Positions 20,914 through 30,020 of a DNA stretch of 64,000 nucleotides are shown in pieces (position 1 is the first letter of the stretch; every line of letters begins with the position of its first letter). The DNA lies in the NCBI GenBank assembly GCA_938743325.2, contig OW568901.1, positions 186,001-250,000 on the forward strand, read 5' to 3'. The notes below the pieces were generated by a model. The model was not told where the DNA came from, searched no databases, and saw nothing but the letters and a program-made list of their open reading frames with translations. Made by a program: the position numbers and the translations under genes. This stretch comes from Pycnococcus provasolii. Its lineage: Eukaryota > Chlorophyta > Pseudoscourfieldiophyceae > Pseudoscourfieldiales > Pycnococcaceae.

Positions 20914-21345
20914 CTATCGCCTCCTCTCCTGCTGTAGGAACGCGTAAGCAACATTCGACGACGTCCGGTCCGGTGTCGGCACTGCCACCAGCTCCTTGCT
21001 AAACGCGTCAATGAACAGCAGAATATAGCGGTTGCCACGCTCCGTCTCTTTGAATGGACCTGCGAAGTCAACGTGCCATCTAAAGAAGAGCCCCTGTATC
21101 GGCAACGATTGCAGCTTGGTGCCACCTGCCACCTTTGTCGGGCGCGCCTTAGCTAGATCGCACGCCCCGCAGTTTGCCACCACCCTCGCCACTTCGCGAT
21201 AGAGCCCTGGCCACCAGTAATGCAACTTGATCAGCTCGTAGGTGCGACGCACACCGAAGTGCCCTGTCTTCCGATGATAGAGTTGTACCACCTCTTCTCG
21301 CTTTGCCGGCGGTGGCACCTCTCGTGGCCGTCTGCCGTTTGGCGC
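20914..21345 (-). pseudogene. Ty3/gypsy-type integrase fragment
   Basis: A degraded retroelement piece on the minus strand. The HHCC zinc-binding module is recognisable (YHRKTGHFG ... VVANCGACDLAKAR), followed by the beginning of the integrase catalytic core with its first Asp (WHVDFAGPF) and LLFIDAFSKELVAV. The reading then runs out, so the remainder of the core (second Asp region, Glu) and all other pol domains are missing. No LTRs could be placed. It is a relic, not an active element. Confidence 0.75.
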
Positions 21346-21379
21346 GAGGAAATGACGCCTACATCGGCTTCTTTGTGAG

Positions 21380-21980
21380 GCGTCTATCTGATGCGGGTGA
21401 ATACACACAATTCCTTCTGCTTTTCGAGGAGTTCAACACCTCCCACGCGGGCTCGGTGATGATGGCGCGGATGGACGACGCGATCGCTGGTCTCGACGTT
21501 CCGGGTGTCCTGAATCTAGACGATGTGGTCGAATCGTCCTGCCATGATAACGACCCGAAGGCATGTGCCGGCTACGCCAAGTACATGGAACAGCACAGCA
21601 CGCACGTGAGCATCAGGTGTGCCCCCCACACACTGGTGCTAAGCCCAAAACACGTTCTTTTCCGTGACCTCAACACCAAAAGGCCTCCTGAGACATTCCA
21701 TGCTGGCGCGGCAGCGATTCTGAAAGCGGCACGGAAGATAGTGGGCCATTTTTCCAAATCTCCCGCCGCATCGGCAGCCTTGAAAGACATCGCGAGGAGC
21801 TGTGGTGAACCGCTCAATGACCTCGTTGTTGATGCGTTCACGAGGTGGGACACAACGGTGGACCAGATCTCGAGCATCGTTGAGAAAGCGAAGGCATTGC
21901 GGATGTACAACATTCAGTACCCGGCCCAATGTCCCGCGGAGTGGTTGGTCGGCCGTTTAGGTCGGGATACTGGTCAGTGA
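21380..21980 (+). pseudogene. hAT-like transposase fragment
   Basis: On the strand opposite to the integrase piece, this open segment has CAPHTLVL, then KAARKIVGHFSKSPAASAAL and DAFTRWDTTVDQISSIVEKA. In hAT transposases the segment C-A-H-x-L, then 'ik..v..f..S', then 'D..TRWNST..ml.r' follows the same order and spacing inside the RNase H-like fold. Neither the N-terminal BED finger nor the C-terminal dimerisation region is present. The ORF is joined end to end to the integrase relic at about 21.35 kb, suggesting nested insertion. The assignment rests on pattern, not on alignment. Confidence 0.5.
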
Positions 21981-22186
21981 CTGAATAGTGACTGAATGAG
22001 TCACTGGTTGTCTGCCAGACACCAGATATACGGGTCTGGTTGTTTTTCTGGGTCTGGTTCCAGCCTTGGAAATCTGGAACTCGGAATTCACAACGCAGCT
22101 TCATCAGGGCCTCATGGGACCAAAGATTTGTGGATCAGAAGAAGAACCCCGTCCAAATCAGTTCTCAATTCATCAAACGAAATTCA

Positions 22187-23110
22187 ATGGCGGCGGTGAT
22201 GTTTTTTGTCGCCGGGTTGCTGCTGACATTACTGCTGACTGAGACGACAACAGCATCTGCACTGCATTTCGCGTCGTCGTTTCGCTTGTGTGATCGTCGC
22301 CGGATTGACAAAATTGTGATGAACCTGTCTGGCATTGCGGTGGACGAGCGGTCAGGCAAACTACTGCTGGTCGTAAACAAACCCATGCGCATTTTGGTGT
22401 ACAATCCAGCGACAAATATGGTGGAGCGAACGGCGCATACGGACGCAGTTAATGACGGCGAAGGTGTGACCTGGCTGGGCGCGAACCGTGTTGGAGGTGC
22501 GTATGAATTTGCCGTGGTGGATGAACAAGCAAAAACACGCAAGATTGTGAAAGACCCAAGCAGCAGTCGGATCGTCGTGTTTGACGCCGACACACTTCAA
22601 GTGACGGGTGAGACGTATGGAGTTGATGTGGACATTCTGCACAACAAAGGACTCGAGGGATTGGCTTATGATGCGACGAGGGAGCGTTTCTATGCCGTGC
22701 AGGAGAAGTCGCCGATGCGAGTCATTGCGATTCCTAGAGGAGATGATCGAGAGCCTGGTGGCGGATATGAGACTGTGATTGATAATCAGACTGCGTTTCG
22801 TGGCGTTGGAATCACGGACTTGGCAGGAGCCACGTATGTGGTTGATGGTGGATTATTGCTGCTTTTGTCTCAAGAGCAGAGGCGCTTGGCTTTGTTTGAT
22901 GTTGAAAATGGCAGGTTCTTGGAAGACGAAGTGTTTGATGTGAGTGGTGCGCTTCACCCTGAAGGCGTTGCTTACGATGCGCAGAGGGGGAAGCTGTACG
23001 TGGTTGGTGAGCCAAATGAGATTTTCGTGTACTGCCGTGTTGTTGTTGAGAAATTGCCGGAGGAAGTTGTCGTCTTGGAGGAGCTGACGAATTTGGTGAG
23101 TGTTGGCTGA
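22187..23110 (+). CDS. Secreted SdiA-regulated/YjiK-like beta-propeller protein
   Basis: 307 residues from ATG at 22187. A cleavable-looking signal peptide (MAAVMFFVAGLLLTLLLTE) is followed by repeats of the YjiK/SdiA-regulated six-bladed propeller type: NLSGIAVDERSGKLLLVVN, GEGVTWLG, NKGLEGLAYDATRERFYAVQE, GITDLAGAT and HPEGVAYDAQRGKLYVVGEPNE. The conserved Glu residues after 'GxEG' (NDGEG, KGLEG, HPEG) are ones that often bind Ca2+ in this fold. Its function in eukaryotes is not established. The frame is open upstream to 22040 but only this ATG is followed by a secretion signal. Confidence 0.75.
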   Translation: MAAVMFFVAGLLLTLLLTETTTASALHFASSFRLCDRRRIDKIVMNLSGIAVDERSGKLLLVVNKPMRILVYNPATNMVERTAHTDAVNDGEGVTWLGANRVGGAYEFAVVDEQAKTRKIVKDPSSSRIVVFDADTLQVTGETYGVDVDILHNKGLEGLAYDATRERFYAVQEKSPMRVIAIPRGDDREPGGGYETVIDNQTAFRGVGITDLAGATYVVDGGLLLLLSQEQRRLALFDVENGRFLEDEVFDVSGALHPEGVAYDAQRGKLYVVGEPNEIFVYCRVVVEKLPEEVVVLEELTNLVSVG

Positions 23111-24730
23111 TGATACTACGTACTATACTGTACAGTACATACATACATACGTACTGTACCGTACGTAGGAGTCGACTGATCATGATGGACTGTTCATAAT
23201 AATAATGTATCATATTTTTTTTAAATATCTAATCTTGTGGCTTGGGCAAGGTGGACTCCCTGGACTGTACAGGTGTCTTACAAGTCTTGTGTGCTTCAGT
23301 TTTGTCCTCGAGGGTGTGCTTGTCCGCGTGTACAGTAACTTACTGGAGTCGTGTACAAGCTGTTGGGGCAACAAACACCTTGTGGCAACACCTTTTAAAA
23401 GGTATGGGACCTCATTTTCAACGAAAAAGACAACCAAGGTCAACTTTGAGGGGCAACTTTGGCAAGTCTTCCTTCAAGAGCCATCCAAGCCTTCCTTCCA
23501 GCTGAAGTCAAGAGGCCGAGGAACGGAGGGACGGAGGGATAATGGTTTGAGAAACGCGAACGGAGGACGGTGTGAACACGGTGTGACGGTGGTAAGAAAG
23601 GCAAATCCGTACATAATGTGTGCGTGTGCGCGTGTTGGTGGTACTCCTCGGAGTTCCTCGAAAGCAATCGAAGCGCGTCCGCCGGCAAGAAAGCGGCAAG
23701 AAAGCGGCAAGTTCCTAGAGTACCGTGGGAAGGAAGAAGGTGGACCCGTGTTCAAAGACTCCTCGCGGTTGCGGAGAGGCTTTTTTTGTATAGTCCGTGC
23801 GTCTTGTTGTGTTAGCCATGTGTGCGACTCTCAAAAGCATCCATGCATCTGTTTACGGTAGTGCCTCGTCCTACCTAGTACCTGCTCGTACTTGCCACAG
23901 TGCCACTTGCCACTTGCCACTTGCCACAGTGCCACCACTTTGCCACTTGCCACTTGCCACTTGCCACCACTTTGCCACTTGCCACTTGAACAGAACAGAA
24001 CAGAAGGCCACCGCAACGCAACGAACGCGCGGAACGGGACTGAGCTTGCTCTCCGCTTTCAGCTCACGTCGTCGTGTAGAGATTGTGAATAATGATCGTT
24101 TGAATTACAGGAGGGCAATAATAAGGGCGCGGGATGTGAAACCCTCTGGGGGTTCACGGGATGTGAAACCCATTCTCCTGTGTTTATTCCTGGCGTCTCA
24201 GCCTCTCCACTACCTGTTCACGCGCCTATTTTCAATGGCGTCCAAGGTTGTTAGACCACTGGTTCCATGTAGAGATTGTGAATAATGATCGTTTGAATTA
24301 CAGGAGGGCAATAATAAGGGCGCGGGATGTGAAACCCTCTGGGGGTTCACGGGATGTGAAACCCATTCTCCTGTGTTTATTCCTTGTGTTTGTTTCGGGG
24401 ATCGGATCGGGGATCGGATCGCACCTAGGGATCGCGGATCGGATCGCGGACTCACCCCTCTCTCCACACGTCGTCGTCGTCGGTCGTCGTCGTTGGGAAC
24501 CCTCCCTCGAATTCTCGAAAAGCCAAGCGCGCCAAGACCACTTCAACCAACCACGTCAGAAACTTTTTTTGTTTTTTTTTGTGTGTAGTTTCGTATTTTA
24601 CTAGTTTAAATACAGTACACGCTTGTAAGCAATACACATATAGTTAAGGTTGCTTACATAACATATCTATATTTTGTAGTTTGTTATCGCCTTACTGTAT
24701 TGCCTGCTGCTTACTTATTTAAGGTGAGTT
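23111..24730. other. Intergenic region with a TTGCCAC tandem array and a duplicated segment
   Basis: No supported gene in 1.6 kb. At about 23892-23990 there is a tandem array of CCACTTG / CCACAGTG words. At 24075-24384 a 117-bp segment is present twice (separate entry). GGATCGGATCGGGGATCGG repeats fill about 24398-24447. The ORFs across it reflect these repeats. Confidence 0.45.
24075..24384. repeat. 117-bp direct repeat, two near-identical copies
   Basis: Copies lie at 24075-24191 and 24268-24384 (offset 193 bp, no indel seen), both starting TGTAGAGATTGTGAATAATG and ending TGTTTATTCCT. Each copy contains GGGATGTGAAACCC twice, around GGGGGTTCAC, giving internal repeat structure. The 76 bp between them are unique. 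Confidence 0.85.
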
Positions 24731-26251
24731 ATGCGCGAGTTTGAGTCTCTGGACGACCTGAACGGCGACGGGCGCGTGACTCGTCTCGAGGCGCGAACGT
24801 ATCAGGGACGTGCATCAGGAGCAGCGGCAGCGGCAGCCGGACGACGACCTTCGAGTCCAGGAGGACGGTCTCCACCAACCTCTCCAAGGTATGTGTGAAG
24901 TTCATTTTGCTATATTTGCTGTTTTGTTTTTGATTTAAATCTCACTTGACTTCCCTCTTTTGGCAGGCCGCGCGCGTCGTCGCCCATCGCACGCGCACGC
25001 CAGTATGTCTCGGAGAAAACACAAGAAGTCACCGACCTGACGGGAACGGCGTTCGCAACCACACTCGGTGGGGCGGTCGTCGCACTCCTCGTCGTCGTTG
25101 CGGTGGCAGCCAAGGCGATGGCAAAGATGATTGGCAGAACCACGCAGAAACAAGCCGCGCAACCGAGCAGAGCTGCCGTGCTCTATCACAGCCTCGTCGA
25201 AAGTGTGCGCAGTGCCGTCGAAACAGTCAACGGCAAAGTGCCGACAATCAACCTGCCCAAGCTTGACGTCGACGTCGAAGCCATCAAGGCGAGCGCAACG
25301 TCCATGCTTCGCGTCGCAAGGGCACACGTCACACACGTCGCAAAACAGGCGGGTCCGATGTTCGAGCAACACGTTGCGAAGCCGACGAAGCACTTTGTCC
25401 TGCAGGTGGCCTGGCCCGCGGCAAGGAAAGCAACGCGCGATCTCATTCAAAGCACCGCAGCATACGTGCGAGCCGCGGAGAAGTGGTACGCGAACCTGAG
25501 CCCGCTGGAACGTGAGCGACTGCACCTGTTCGCCGTGAGTACGCTGTGCGCGACGCTCGCCGCCGTCGCCTTCAGGCTTGCGGTGGCGAACAGGAGACTG
25601 CGTCGCAAGGCGATCGAGGCGGAGGCAACCATCGCAGCGCTGTCGCCAGCCACGTCAAACACATCGAGGATGACGCCAATGTCCGCGAGTCGGCGCGTCG
25701 GCGCGCCTGTTCCGGCATCAAGCGTGAATACCGCGACGAGCTCATTCGGCTATCGCTCTGCGGGCGGAACGGACGGCGAAGTGAGCAGCGACGCCGTCGC
25801 CTCCACGCCCGAAGGGTACCGCCGCCTCGCCGAGCACATGCAGGCGAACTTCACGAAGGTGTCGAGCGTGTTCCACAGCCTCGACAAGAACGGGGACGGC
25901 CGCGTCTCGAAGGCGGAGCTGCTGAAAGGCTTGAAGCACATGCTTCGCCAAGGGCTCGGATCGCGCCGAGACACGACGGGGCTCGACGACGCGACGCTGC
26001 AGCGCATGCTCAAGTCTGCGGATGGCAACGGCGACGGCATGCTCGACTACTACGAGTTCGAAGCCGCCGTGGAGAAGGCTTCGCGGTCGCTTTACAGGTC
26101 GAAGGTTGCGCGCAAGCTCCCGATGACCACCGACGGGAAGGGTTCGAGCAAGAAGCAAGGGGCGAGCGGCGGCGGCGGCGCGCGCACGCTGGCAGGTTTT
26201 GGCAGAGGGTTGTTTGAGGCGCTTGGCGGCAAGAGCCTCGGATACGCATGA
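24731..26251 (+). CDS. Membrane-anchored three-EF-hand protein, two exons
   Basis: 480 residues after splicing exon 1 (24731-24888) to exon 2 (24967-26251). The 78-bp intron has donor GTATGT and acceptor TTTTGGCAG, and the frame is kept (phase 2). An in-frame TGA just before the ATG fixes the start. Exon 1 carries an EF-hand loop, DLNGDGRVTRLE. Exon 2 begins Pro/Arg/Ser-rich and then has a membrane segment (GGAVVALLVVVAVAAKAM), a long helical region (about 110-260) that could be a coiled coil, a second hydrophobic segment (LHLFAVSTLCATLAAVAF), and two EF-hands (DKNGDGRVSKAE, DGNGDGMLDYYE). It ends in a Gly-rich tail. Likely an organelle or ER membrane Ca2+-binding protein; I do not recognise the family. 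Confidence 0.75.
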
Positions 26252-26419
26252 AAATAACTAAATAAGCACATACACGAAACGAATTCCATCTGTTGTTGTT
26301 CACGAAAACTATTAATTCATTCTTTTTACAAAACACAATGTTTACATCTATCTGATAATCAACCAACTTGCAGTATTCATCCCATGGCAACTATCCATAA
26401 CCTGTGAGGACGGTTCCAG

Positions 26420-26845
26420 TTACAAGTCTTGCAAGCAAGCTGGCAAGCCGCGCTGAATTTCGTTGACAAATCTGTCGAGCTCAGCAGCCTCCTCAACACT
26501 CACGCCCATCTCCTCCGCCAGCAGCTCGTTTGTTGAGTTGGATCTCAGAGGCAGCTTGGAGGAGTCCAAGCCGGCCCTTTCATCCTCGAGGAGTGGAGGG
26601 GGATGAGCCTTTTGGGGCACCACCACCACGTCGTTCAGAGCCTCGAGGTTCTCAGAACGAGAGGAGGAACGAACAGAAACAGAAACAGACGAGGGCACCG
26701 TTGTCGTTGTCACAGAGTCCTCCAGAGCCTTTGTTCTTTGTTTCATCCACGCGGCTTGTCGTGCACGTATGACTTCAAGCTGGTGCTGCTTGCACAGCGT
26801 TTGTTGGCTCGTGCAAGGCGGAAAATCGCCACGGAACGCGGACAT
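26420..26845 (-). CDS. Small hypothetical protein
   Basis: 141 residues from ATG at 26845. The N-terminus (MSAFRGDFPPCTSQQTLCKQ) and the C-terminus (GVSVEEAAELDRFVNEIQRG) look helical and structured; the middle is Ser/Val/Thr-rich. No family is recognised. It is divergent from the RsmE gene, with a TTAGGG array in the shared promoter. The alternative is that it is a chance ORF, but its composition and the position of its start near the promoter elements support a gene. Confidence 0.5.
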   Translation of the reverse strand: MSAFRGDFPPCTSQQTLCKQHQLEVIRARQAAWMKQRTKALEDSVTTTTVPSSVSVSVRSSSRSENLEALNDVVVVPQKAHPPPLLEDERAGLDSSKLPLRSNSTNELLAEEMGVSVEEAAELDRFVNEIQRGLPACLQDL

Positions 26846-26944
26846 TATGGAAGTGTGAATTCAGCAACCAAAATGAAAAAAAAACAAAACTGGAAGGGGG
26901 AGGGAAGTCCAACCCCGAAAAATCAAACAAAGAAGAGGCAATCC

Positions 26945-27090
26945 AAACCCCGAATAGAACCCCGAATTGTCACTCCCCGAATGAGAATTCGAAGGAGAAG
27001 GAGAAGGAGAAGGAGAAGGAGAACTCACACATGCACCTATCGTAGGGAGGACATGGTTAGGGTTAGGGTTAGGGTTAGGGTTAGGGTTAT
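26945..27090. promoter_or_regulatory. Divergent promoter region with CCCCGAAT motifs and TTAGGG array
   Basis: Between the small ORF (-) and the RsmE gene (+). In order, it holds AAACCCCGAAT (26945 and 26958), a GAGAAG purine tract (26993-27021) and a run of about six TTAGGG units (27055-27090), which ends about 65 bp before the ATG at 27154. Function is inferred from the recurrence of the same elements before other genes. Confidence 0.5.
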
Positions 27091-27153
27091 TTCTCTTCCT
27101 TTGCTCCTGCTACCTTTACTTTGTATCTGTCAATCTTGCAATTCCGTCTGCTC

Positions 27154-28290
27154 ATGCCTCCTCACCATGCTCCTCCTCGTCGATGTGGTGCTCCTGGTGG
27201 TGCTCCTGGTGGTAATGTAGTCTTGCAGCAGCTTACTACTACTAGTAGTAATATTGGCTTTCGTGCCAGGGGGACTCTTTGCAGTGGTGGTCGTCGTTCT
27301 GGTGGTGGTCGTTGTTCTGGGCATCATCGGCGTTCTGGGCATCATCGGCGTTCTGGGCATCATCGTTCCGTGTGCTTGAACCGCATCGTGTTCCACCCAC
27401 GGGAGAAAATCAGTCGCGACATCTACTCCTTCTTCGCTTTCAAGAACTCGTGTACTGCTGATGTTCATGTTGACGAGGCCGAGTACAGGTACGCGCACGT
27501 TCGTGACGTACTCAAGCTGAAAGATGGCGCACCTTTGAAGTGCGGGGTCATTGGAAGGTACGCATTCACGGGAAAACTCGTCAACAAAGGAACAGCCGTG
27601 CAGGTGCTTGACATTCAAAGAGAAACGGCGACGCCAAACGTCGACTTAATCCTGTGTCCGCCGAGACCAAAGGCGCTGAAACGCCTGTGGCGACCTATGG
27701 CGGAAGTGGGCGTACGCACGATTCACATCTGTGCCGCGGAGACGACGAACCAGACATATTTGAATGGAAGGCAGCTTGACCCCAAACTAATCAAAAACGA
27801 GCTACAGCGCGCGTTGGAAATGTGTGGCGACGTTTACCCTGTACATGTGAGCATATCTGACGCGCCGTCTAAGACGTATCGGCTCATGCGCAGTCTCGCA
27901 GACGGCGAGGCTGTGCCTCCCCCTTGGTGTTTTCGCAACCTAACCAGCGCCATCTGGGAACTCGACGACGACGATATCACGACCCTACCACCACCGCCTC
28001 TCTCTGGCCCGCGCGTGCTCGCGACGGTGTCTGATGCCGCCGTCGCGTTCGACGGTGTTGAGCCTCCAACGGTCGCGGAGGTTCTACGCGGCCACTCGAG
28101 CGCGACGCTTGCTGTCGGCCCCGAACGCGGGTGGTCGTCAGATGAGTACGCCTTACTGGTTTCCCAAGGCTGGACGCCCGCTACACTATTTCGCAATAAT
28201 CCAAGACGCGTTCTGGACTCCAGCACTGCGGCGCTGAGCCTGCTGAGCGTCGCCGCGAGCACGCTCGCACCCCTAACCCCTAACCCCTAA
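27154..28290 (+). CDS. RsmE-type 16S rRNA m3U methyltransferase (SPOUT)
   Basis: 378 residues; the methyltransferase part covers about 75-378. The SPOUT SAM-binding signature AVGPERGWSSDEYALLVSQGW (family: xGPEGGfs..E) is at about 325. Before it come the PUA-like N-domain (HARDVLKLKDGAPLKC-like segment) and LILCPPRPKALKRLWRPMAEVG at about 170, where bacterial RsmE has a comparable KgdKmdlIvqKatELGV. The enzyme methylates U1498 of bacterial-type small-subunit rRNA, so a plastid or mitochondrial target is expected; the Gly/Arg/Ser-rich N-terminus (with triple SGHHRR repeats) may include a transit peptide. The last codons and the stop lie in a CCCCTAA array. The ORF extends upstream only by non-ATG codons. 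Confidence 0.82.
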   Translation: MPPHHAPPRRCGAPGGAPGGNVVLQQLTTTSSNIGFRARGTLCSGGRRSGGGRCSGHHRRSGHHRRSGHHRSVCLNRIVFHPREKISRDIYSFFAFKNSCTADVHVDEAEYRYAHVRDVLKLKDGAPLKCGVIGRYAFTGKLVNKGTAVQVLDIQRETATPNVDLILCPPRPKALKRLWRPMAEVGVRTIHICAAETTNQTYLNGRQLDPKLIKNELQRALEMCGDVYPVHVSISDAPSKTYRLMRSLADGEAVPPPWCFRNLTSAIWELDDDDITTLPPPPLSGPRVLATVSDAAVAFDGVEPPTVAEVLRGHSSATLAVGPERGWSSDEYALLVSQGWTPATLFRNNPRRVLDSSTAALSLLSVAASTLAPLTPNP

Positions 28291-28295
28291 CCCCG
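28270..28295. repeat. CCCCTAA array overlapping the RsmE stop codon
   Basis: Tandem CCCCTAA units that encode the last residues (PLTPNP) and the TAA stop at 28288-28290 of the methyltransferase ORF. This is telomere-like sequence inside a coding sequence. Confidence 0.85.
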
Positions 28296-28581
28296 AGTGA
28301 GCCGGGGGGACTGTTTTTTAACTTTTTTTCCGTTTTTCTCGGAAGGAGAACTCGAACTCCGTTTTCCCGAAACGTAAAATGTCGACCGAACTCGAACCAT
28401 GGCAGTAATAATGGCGGGCGGGTCCCCCGGGTCCCCTTTGTGCATGCATGCATCGACTGTTTCTTCGCTCGTATGTTTTGCACATATGTATGTATGTACA
28501 GCCCACCATTTACCATTTTAATCAGCGTCCTTTGACTGCTCTTCTGAAGTCATTTTCTGAAGTCGCTCTTCTGTCATCATA

Positions 28582-29772
28582 ATGGTGAATTTGGCGCTGT
28601 TGGTGCAGTTTGTGCTGGTCCAGTTTGTGTTGGTGTTTGCGTCGGCGCAACAGTCTACTACCACGGAAATCAGTACAGCAGTACTAACGACTCGCGTCGT
28701 GGGAGGGCAAGATGCCCTGGCATCACAGAGTGATGAAATCGAAGCAGAAGGGCTACTCAGCAACTACATCGCCAACTCAGCGTACGAGACGCGCAACGCT
28801 GCGGCGTCGTACCAAAATACCGCGCTCTCGGCGTCACAACGCGCAGCCGCGATAGCTCTTCAGGGTGCTCGCTTCACGGATTCTGCTCTGCGCGCGGCGT
28901 CGATAGCCGAGCAGATGGCGGCAATTGCTAGGAATGTCGAGCAAAGCAGCCTTGATGTTGAACTGTGGTCGACACGTCTTCAAACACTTGATGGAAGCAT
29001 CAATCGCCTGGAGGGTTACAGGACGACGTACGCGCCGCCGCCACCACCGCCGCCGCCACCGCCACCTCCACCGACGGCTTATTATCAAACGCACGCAACC
29101 ACCAGGCCAGCTGTGCCTCAGTACGTGCTGTCGCCACAACCAGCACCGATTTATTTGCCGGCTCCACCATCACAAATGTATCTTGGGTACAATGATGATA
29201 ACGACCGTGAACGTCGCGAACGCGAGCGTGAGCGTGAACGTCGTGAACGCGAGCGTGAACGTGAACGCCGTGAACGCGAGCTGGAGCGTGCTCGGGAGGA
29301 GCGTGAACGGGAACGTGAAGCTCGCGAGCGCGAGCGAAGGCGTGCTGAACAGATTCGCGACGCACTCCGACGTGAGCGACGAGAACGCCGTCGGTACGGG
29401 AATGGAAACAACAACAATGACAACAACAGCAACAACAACAACGACCACACTGCAACAAATGTAGTAGTTAACGTGCGCGTGAATGCAAAGAATATTCAGA
29501 AGAAAACAATGAAAGGCAAGGCTCCAGACTGGAAGAGTATGCTTGAGGAAGATCCAGAAATGGCACTTGATGATATCAACAATCGCATCAATGAGCTTCG
29601 TGTGCGGCGTGAGTACGCCGAGCAAATGTTTGAGGAGGCTGTTGCTCAGCTCAATGCAGACCTGAAAACTCCTGTGATGGACCCAGTGGAGCTCGAGACG
29701 CAGATCACGGCGGCGGCGGAACCCATGGACGACGACGACGGCGGCGGCGGCGACGATACGACGATAGGATAA
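28582..29772 (+). CDS. Secreted low-complexity protein with proline and Arg/Glu tracts
   Basis: 396 residues. A signal peptide (MVNLALLVQFVLVQFVLVFASA) is followed by an Ala-rich helical segment (about 55-145), a run of about 13 prolines (about 153-165), a Pro/Tyr-rich stretch, a dense Arg/Glu tract of about 75 residues built from R-E-R-R-E-R-E repeats (about 208-280), an Asn-rich spacer, and a more ordered C-terminus (APDWKSMLEEDPEMALDD). It ends in Asp/Gly. Repeat-coded DNA (GTGAACG words) underlies the Arg/Glu tract. An extracellular or lumenal structural role is possible. No family recognised. Confidence 0.6.
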   Translation: MVNLALLVQFVLVQFVLVFASAQQSTTTEISTAVLTTRVVGGQDALASQSDEIEAEGLLSNYIANSAYETRNAAASYQNTALSASQRAAAIALQGARFTDSALRAASIAEQMAAIARNVEQSSLDVELWSTRLQTLDGSINRLEGYRTTYAPPPPPPPPPPPPPTAYYQTHATTRPAVPQYVLSPQPAPIYLPAPPSQMYLGYNDDNDRERRERERERERRERERERERRERELERAREEREREREARERERRRAEQIRDALRRERRERRRYGNGNNNNDNNSNNNNDHTATNVVVNVRVNAKNIQKKTMKGKAPDWKSMLEEDPEMALDDINNRINELRVRREYAEQMFEEAVAQLNADLKTPVMDPVELETQITAAAEPMDDDDGGGGDDTTIG

Positions 29773-30020
29773 ATGACGAGAGAGAGGTTCAACAAAAGCA
29801 AACGATGTGTTAGTTGTTGTTTTTTACTGAAAAATCTTATTGGCGCCAGGTAGCTTTATTCAAGTAGTTATTCAGGTAGTTATTGCAAGTGTTATTTAGT
29901 ACTTGACAAGAAATGAAGCGCTAACAACAGAGCAAATCACAGAAAAAATCAAAAGGAAAAAGACGGATGGACGAACTTGATTGTGATTGTACTTGTGCGC
30001 AACAATTTCTTCTCCTCTAT

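Noticed and set aside
28340-28375. GGAGAACTCGAACTCC as a tRNA T-arm
   Set aside because: Stem of only four pairs with an oversized loop, and no matching D-arm or acceptor nearby.
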